From PS1 clade bacterium (lineage in GTDB: Bacteria > Pseudomonadota > Alphaproteobacteria > RS24), in contig JADHOK010000018.1 in the NCBI GenBank assembly GCA_016779015.1, positions 1 through 16,332 on the forward strand: a stretch of 16,332 nt of DNA, read 5' to 3'. Position 1 is the first letter of the stretch; every line of letters starts with the position of its first letter. Positions 13,569 through 16,332 of the stretch are shown piece by piece. The notes beneath the pieces were generated by a model. That model was not told the DNA's origin. It did no database searches and saw only the letters and a program-made list of their open reading frames with translations. The position numbers and the translations under genes are program-made.

Positions 13569-14786
13569 ATGGATACCAACGCGATAGGCGGCGACGTCTT
13601 CTTTATTCTCATGGGCGCCATTTTGGTATTCGCTATGCATGCCGGTTTTGCTTTTCTGGAAGTGGGTACGGTGCGCAAAAAAAATCAGGTCAATGCAATG
13701 GTCAAAATCCTGTCGGATTTCGGCATGTCGACCTTGGCTTATTTCTTCATCGGCTACTCGATCGCTTATGGCATGGATTTTCTGTCCTCGGCGGCGACCA
13801 TTAGCGGCGATGGCGGCGACGAGGCTTATGGCCCGCAAGGCCTGTCGCTGATTAAATTTTTCTTCCTGCTGACTTTTGCGGCGGCGATTCCGGCGATTAT
13901 TTCCGGCGGCATTGCCGAGCGCGCCAAATTCGGTTCCCAGCTTATCGCTTCGGGCATTATTGTGGCGCTGGTCTATCCGTTTTTCGAAGGGATGATTTGG
14001 AACGGCAATTATGGTTTCCAAGCGTGGCTCGAAGCCAGCTTCGGGGCCAGCTTCCATGATTTCGCCGGCTCTGTTGTGGTTCACGGCGTCGGCGGTTGGA
14101 TCGCTTTCTCAGCGGTTATTCTGCTGGGTGCGCGGCTCGGTCGCTATGGCGAAAAAGGCACGGCCTTTCCGCCCAGCTCGATCCCGTGGCTGGCGCTGGG
14201 CAGCTGGCTTTTGTGCATTGGTTGGTTTGGCTTTAACGTGGTCAGCGCGCAATCCTTGGAAGGCGTCTCCGGTCTGGTGGCCCTCAATTCGCTGATGGCC
14301 ATGGTTGGCGGCATTTTGGCGGCGCTGTTTGTCGGCAAAAATGACCCGGGCTTTGTGCACAATGGCGCCTTGGCCGGTCTGGTTGCTGTCTGCGCCGGTT
14401 CTGATGTCATGCACCCGGGCGGTTCGCTGGTTACCGGTGCTGTCGCCGGTGTGCTGTTTGTCAAAATGTTTGTCTTCTGCCAAGAGAAACTGCAAATCGA
14501 TGACGTGCTGGGCGTCTGGCCGCTGCACGGTCTGGCCGGTGCTTGGGGCGGCGTTGCCTGCGGTATTTTCGGCCTCGAAGCGCTGGGCGGTCTGGGCGGC
14601 GTCAGCCTGATGTCGCAAATCATCGGCACGCTGGTCGGCTGCGGTTTTGCTGCCATTGCCGGTGCCATTGTTTACGGCGCGCTGAAACAAAGCATAGGCA
14701 TTCGCCTGACCGAAGAAGAGGAACGCCAAGGTGCCGACCTCTCCATCCACAAAATCGCTTCCCATCCGGAAGCCGGTATCGGTTAG
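13569..14786 (+). CDS. amtB: Ammonium transporter (Amt family)
   Basis: Inner-membrane ammonium channel of 405 residues with about eleven hydrophobic segments. Both pore histidines are present: H172 in DFAGSVVVHGVGG and H320 in GVWPLHGLAGAWGG; D164 precedes the first, as in characterised Amt proteins. Other signatures are GFAFLEVGTVRKKNQVNAM and SGGIAERAKF. No signal peptide is evident; the N-terminus starts MDTNAIGGDVFFILMGA, which suits Amt proteins without one. The start at 13569 has AGGGGG several bases upstream. No glnK/PII gene is adjacent, although this pair is usual, so its blocking partner must be elsewhere. The sigma-54 promoter 20 bases upstream of the 5' end implies control by nitrogen status. 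Confidence 0.97.
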   Translation: MDTNAIGGDVFFILMGAILVFAMHAGFAFLEVGTVRKKNQVNAMVKILSDFGMSTLAYFFIGYSIAYGMDFLSSAATISGDGGDEAYGPQGLSLIKFFFLLTFAAAIPAIISGGIAERAKFGSQLIASGIIVALVYPFFEGMIWNGNYGFQAWLEASFGASFHDFAGSVVVHGVGGWIAFSAVILLGARLGRYGEKGTAFPPSSIPWLALGSWLLCIGWFGFNVVSAQSLEGVSGLVALNSLMAMVGGILAALFVGKNDPGFVHNGALAGLVAVCAGSDVMHPGGSLVTGAVAGVLFVKMFVFCQEKLQIDDVLGVWPLHGLAGAWGGVACGIFGLEALGGLGGVSLMSQIIGTLVGCGFAAIAGAIVYGALKQSIGIRLTEEEERQGADLSIHKIASHPEAGIG

Positions 14787-14820
14787 GCCCGACGCCGCGC
14801 CAAACCCCCTAATCCCAAGG

Positions 14821-14867
14821 GCCGCGCCGCTTTTTCGAACACGAAAGTTTGCTAAAGGCGGCGCGGC
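14821..14867. other. GC-rich nested hairpin between amtB and the dapC-like gene
   Basis: GCCGCGCCGC (14821-14830) and GCGGCGCGGC (14858-14867) pair perfectly over ten bases. Their 27-base loop holds a second hairpin, TTTCG (14833-14837) with CGAAA (14842-14846) around AACA. It begins 35 bases after the amtB stop. No T-run follows on the plus strand, so a simple intrinsic terminator is unlikely; mRNA 3'-end protection or a regulatory fold are options. Confidence 0.6.
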
Positions 14868-14878
14868 TGGGTTAGTCT
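14849..14878 (+). promoter_or_regulatory. Possible promoter of the dapC-like gene
   Basis: TTGCTA (14849-14854), then TAGTCT (14873-14878) at an 18-base spacing. A start near 14885 would place the whole intrinsic terminator inside the leader. The match is moderate and overlaps the right arm of the nested hairpin. Confidence 0.3.
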
Positions 14879-14901
14879 GGGGCAGGCTGATTCGTGAAAC
14901 A

Positions 14902-14936
14902 CCCGAGCGGGCTTATTGGCTGCGCTCGGGTTTTTT
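14902..14936 (+). terminator. Strong intrinsic terminator directly ahead of the dapC-like start
   Basis: CCCGAGCG (14902-14909) pairs with CGCTCGGG (14923-14930) around a 13-base loop, followed by six T (14931-14936); an extra A-T pair at 14901/14931 is possible. The dapC-like ATG lies only 14 bases further. Next to it TTGTC (14935-14939) and GACAA (14944-14948) can pair, with part of the ribosome-binding GGAGA in the loop. It can end amtB transcripts, and it may act as an attenuator for the gene downstream. Confidence 0.85.
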
Positions 14937-14950
14937 GTCTGGAGACAAGC

Positions 14951-16234
14951 ATGCAATATGGGGTTTTCGATACCCTGCCCGCTTCGCCCTTTGTGCGCCT
15001 GCGCGCGCTACTGGATGATTTGACCCCGCCGCGCCCGCCCGTCTCTTTGGCGTTGGGGGAGCCGCAACACGCGCCGCCGACTTTTGCGCTCATGGCGGCC
15101 AGCGAAAATGTTCAAGATTATCGTCGCTATCCGCCGATTGCCGGCACGGCTGATTGGCAGGCCGCGGCGCGCGGTTGGTTGCAGCGGCGTTTCAATGTCA
15201 CCTCGGCGCTGGCCGCGCCGTCTCAAGTGCTGCCGCTCAACGGCACGCGCGAGGGCCTGTTTCTGGCGGCGCAAATGGCGCCACAAAAACCCGCCGCTAA
15301 AGATGGCGGCCTGATGGCCATGCCCGACCCGTTTTATCAAATCTATGCCAGCGCCGCCGTCGCGGCAGGGGCGCGCCCGCATTATCTGCCGGCGACGCGC
15401 GAGACCGGCTTTCTGCCCGACCTCGCCGCGCTCGATGCCGAAACCCTGTCGCGCCTGCGCGCGCTGTATTTGTGCAATCCGGCCAATCCGCAAGGCGCGG
15501 TGGCCGATAAAGCCTATCTCGAACAGGCTTTGGGTTTGGCGATGCAGCACGGTTTCATCTTATTGGTCGATGAATGCTATGCCGAGATTTACGACCCTGA
15601 AGGCGCACCGCCACCTTCCATCCTCGAAGTGATGCAGGAAAAAGGTCTGCACGACGCGCCGGTGATGGCTTTTCATTCGCTCTCCAAACGCTCCAACCTG
15701 CCGGGCCTGCGAAGCGGCTTTGCCGCCGGTGGTGAAAGCCTGATGAGGGCCTATGCCGAGCTGCGCCAAATCGCCGGCCCGCAATGCCCGATGCCGGCGC
15801 AAGCCGCCGCCGCTTTGGCTTGGTCGGATGACGCGCATGTCGTCGAGAACCGCGCCCGCTATGCTGAGAAGTTTGCATTTGCCGAAACAGTGTTTGGTGA
15901 CGCTTACGGCTTTTATCGTCCGGCGGCCGGATTTTTCCTGTGGCTCGATGTCGGCGATGGCGAAGCGGCGGCTGTGCATTTATGGCGCGAACAAGGCTTG
16001 CGGGTGCTGCCCGGGGCTTATCTCGCAGCACATAACCCCATTAATAGCACCACGAATAGCCCCACGAATACCGACTATTCAAAAGATGCAAAAGACGCGC
16101 AATGCTCGCCGCATGCCGCGCCCTATATTCGCGTCGCCTTGGTCGCTGATATGGAGACCACTCAAGAGGCGTTGCCGCGATTGAAAGCGACGCTCGATGA
16201 TTTTGCGCTGGCCCGAAAAGGCTCAGCAGCATGA
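14951..16234 (+). CDS. PLP-dependent class I/II aminotransferase, DapC-like
   Basis: Fold-type I aminotransferase of 427 residues, most like succinyldiaminopimelate aminotransferase (DapC) of lysine and cell-wall synthesis. Features: N-terminal SLALGEPQHAPPTF, YPPIAGTADWQAAARGWLQR, LYLCNPANPQGAV (the conserved NP-NPQG turn), VDECYAEIY with the PLP-ring Asp, and SLSKRSNLPGLRSGF with the Schiff-base lysine. APYIRVALV near the end carries the carboxylate-binding Arg. A 12-base repeat encodes an extra loop (NPINSTTNSPTNTD) after LPGAYLAAH. The ATG at 14951 follows GGAGA closely; an in-frame GTG at 14894 would put the terminator inside the coding region and adds no family sequence. It is joined by an ATGA overlap to the next gene. 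DapC rather than another aminotransferase is likely, not certain. Confidence 0.88.
   Translation: MQYGVFDTLPASPFVRLRALLDDLTPPRPPVSLALGEPQHAPPTFALMAASENVQDYRRYPPIAGTADWQAAARGWLQRRFNVTSALAAPSQVLPLNGTREGLFLAAQMAPQKPAAKDGGLMAMPDPFYQIYASAAVAAGARPHYLPATRETGFLPDLAALDAETLSRLRALYLCNPANPQGAVADKAYLEQALGLAMQHGFILLVDECYAEIYDPEGAPPPSILEVMQEKGLHDAPVMAFHSLSKRSNLPGLRSGFAAGGESLMRAYAELRQIAGPQCPMPAQAAAALAWSDDAHVVENRARYAEKFAFAETVFGDAYGFYRPAAGFFLWLDVGDGEAAAVHLWREQGLRVLPGAYLAAHNPINSTTNSPTNTDYSKDAKDAQCSPHAAPYIRVALVADMETTQEALPRLKATLDDFALARKGSAA
16036..16071. repeat. Tandem repeat, 12-base unit, in the aminotransferase gene
   Basis: CCCCATTAATAG, CACCACGAATAG, CCCCACGAATAC at 16036-16071. The frame is kept, adding a polar Asn/Thr/Ser loop in a surface region that is of variable length in this family. 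Confidence 0.75.
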
Positions 16235-16332
16235 CGCGTATGGCAGATTTAAGGGCGCGCCTGCGGGCATTGGCGGCACTCATTTGGATGCGCTTGTCCG
16301 CCGCCATCAGTCTTTTATTGGTGGTTTTATTG
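16231..16332 (+). CDS. Start of a membrane protein gene, probably FtsK (truncated by window)
   Basis: Open frame from the ATG at 16231 to the window edge, 34 residues. It overlaps the aminotransferase stop as ATGA, so translation is coupled. The visible part is MTRMADLRARLRALAALI, then a hydrophobic run SAAISLLLVVLL: a short basic N-terminus followed by the first membrane segment. In many alphaproteobacteria a DapC-like aminotransferase gene is followed by ftsK, the DNA translocase of the division septum, whose N-terminus looks like this. The identification depends on that gene order; the visible residues alone would fit many membrane proteins. Confidence 0.5.
   Translation, partial: MTRMADLRARLRALAALIWMRLSAAISLLLVVLL

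Noticed and set aside
13538..13804. Small open frame starting at the -12 element of the amtB promoter
   Set aside because: Its ATG lies upstream of the predicted transcription start, and it overlaps amtB in another frame.
1..16332. Defence, secretion, toxin-antitoxin or biosynthetic gene cluster
   Set aside because: Every gene of size matches a common chromosomal family. I saw no transposase, integrase, restriction, toxin or large enzyme module.

Overview
The window is ordinary chromosomal DNA of an alphaproteobacterium, GC-rich (by eye, not counted). The assignment rests on the gene families and their order: a DUF3576 lipoprotein just upstream of leuS; a TMP-synthase-like protein next to YggS; the row CnoX-type thioredoxin, LON-domain protein, Trm112-like protein; and a UbiH-like monooxygenase, amtB and a DapC-like aminotransferase followed by a gene that looks like the start of ftsK. 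The exact order or genus cannot be told from this sequence. I see no phage, transposon, CRISPR, toxin-antitoxin or defence genes.

Layout. Positions 1-3565 lie on the minus strand: a TMP-synthase/TenI-like gene, then the DUF3576 lipoprotein and leuS (C-terminal end outside the window). At 3629-4315 is yggS on plus, convergent with an L,D-transpeptidase-like gene on minus (4331-4855). A lone OmpR-type response regulator (4968-5657, plus) runs tail to tail into a FadM/YbgC-type thioesterase (5654-6139, minus), their stop codons interlocking. A plus-strand group follows: a PaaI-type thioesterase, a carboxymuconolactone-decarboxylase/AhpD-like protein and a DUF3422 protein (6238-8619). Then comes an exported cyclase-family protein (8775-9716). 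A tRNA-Gly(GCC) gene (9777-9851, minus) is divergent from a three-gene plus-strand operon: cnoX-like, LON-domain, Trm112-like (10007-11827). A degenerate UbiH-like flavoprotein (11904-13307, minus) converges on that operon. The ammonium transporter amtB (13569-14786) sits behind a textbook sigma-54 promoter. The window ends with a DapC-like aminotransferase (14951-16234) and an ATGA-overlapping membrane-protein start, probably ftsK. No gene-free stretch exceeds 300 bases; the longest is 13308-13568.

How the genes fit together. Most are housekeeping: translation (leuS, tRNA-Gly, Trm112-like), PLP homeostasis (yggS), protein folding (cnoX-like), thioester turnover (two hotdog genes), envelope (L,D-transpeptidase, DUF3576), nitrogen and lysine/cell-wall metabolism (amtB, dapC-like). 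I found no clear new gene system. The more interesting signals are non-coding or structural: a strong intrinsic terminator 14 bases ahead of the dapC-like start codon; a tRNA gene whose leader and trailer can pair; five short tandem-repeat arrays of different periods within about 4.2 kb (11.84-16.07 kb), three of them inside proteins; and two enzymes (the cyclase-like and UbiH-like proteins) whose signature residues are altered.
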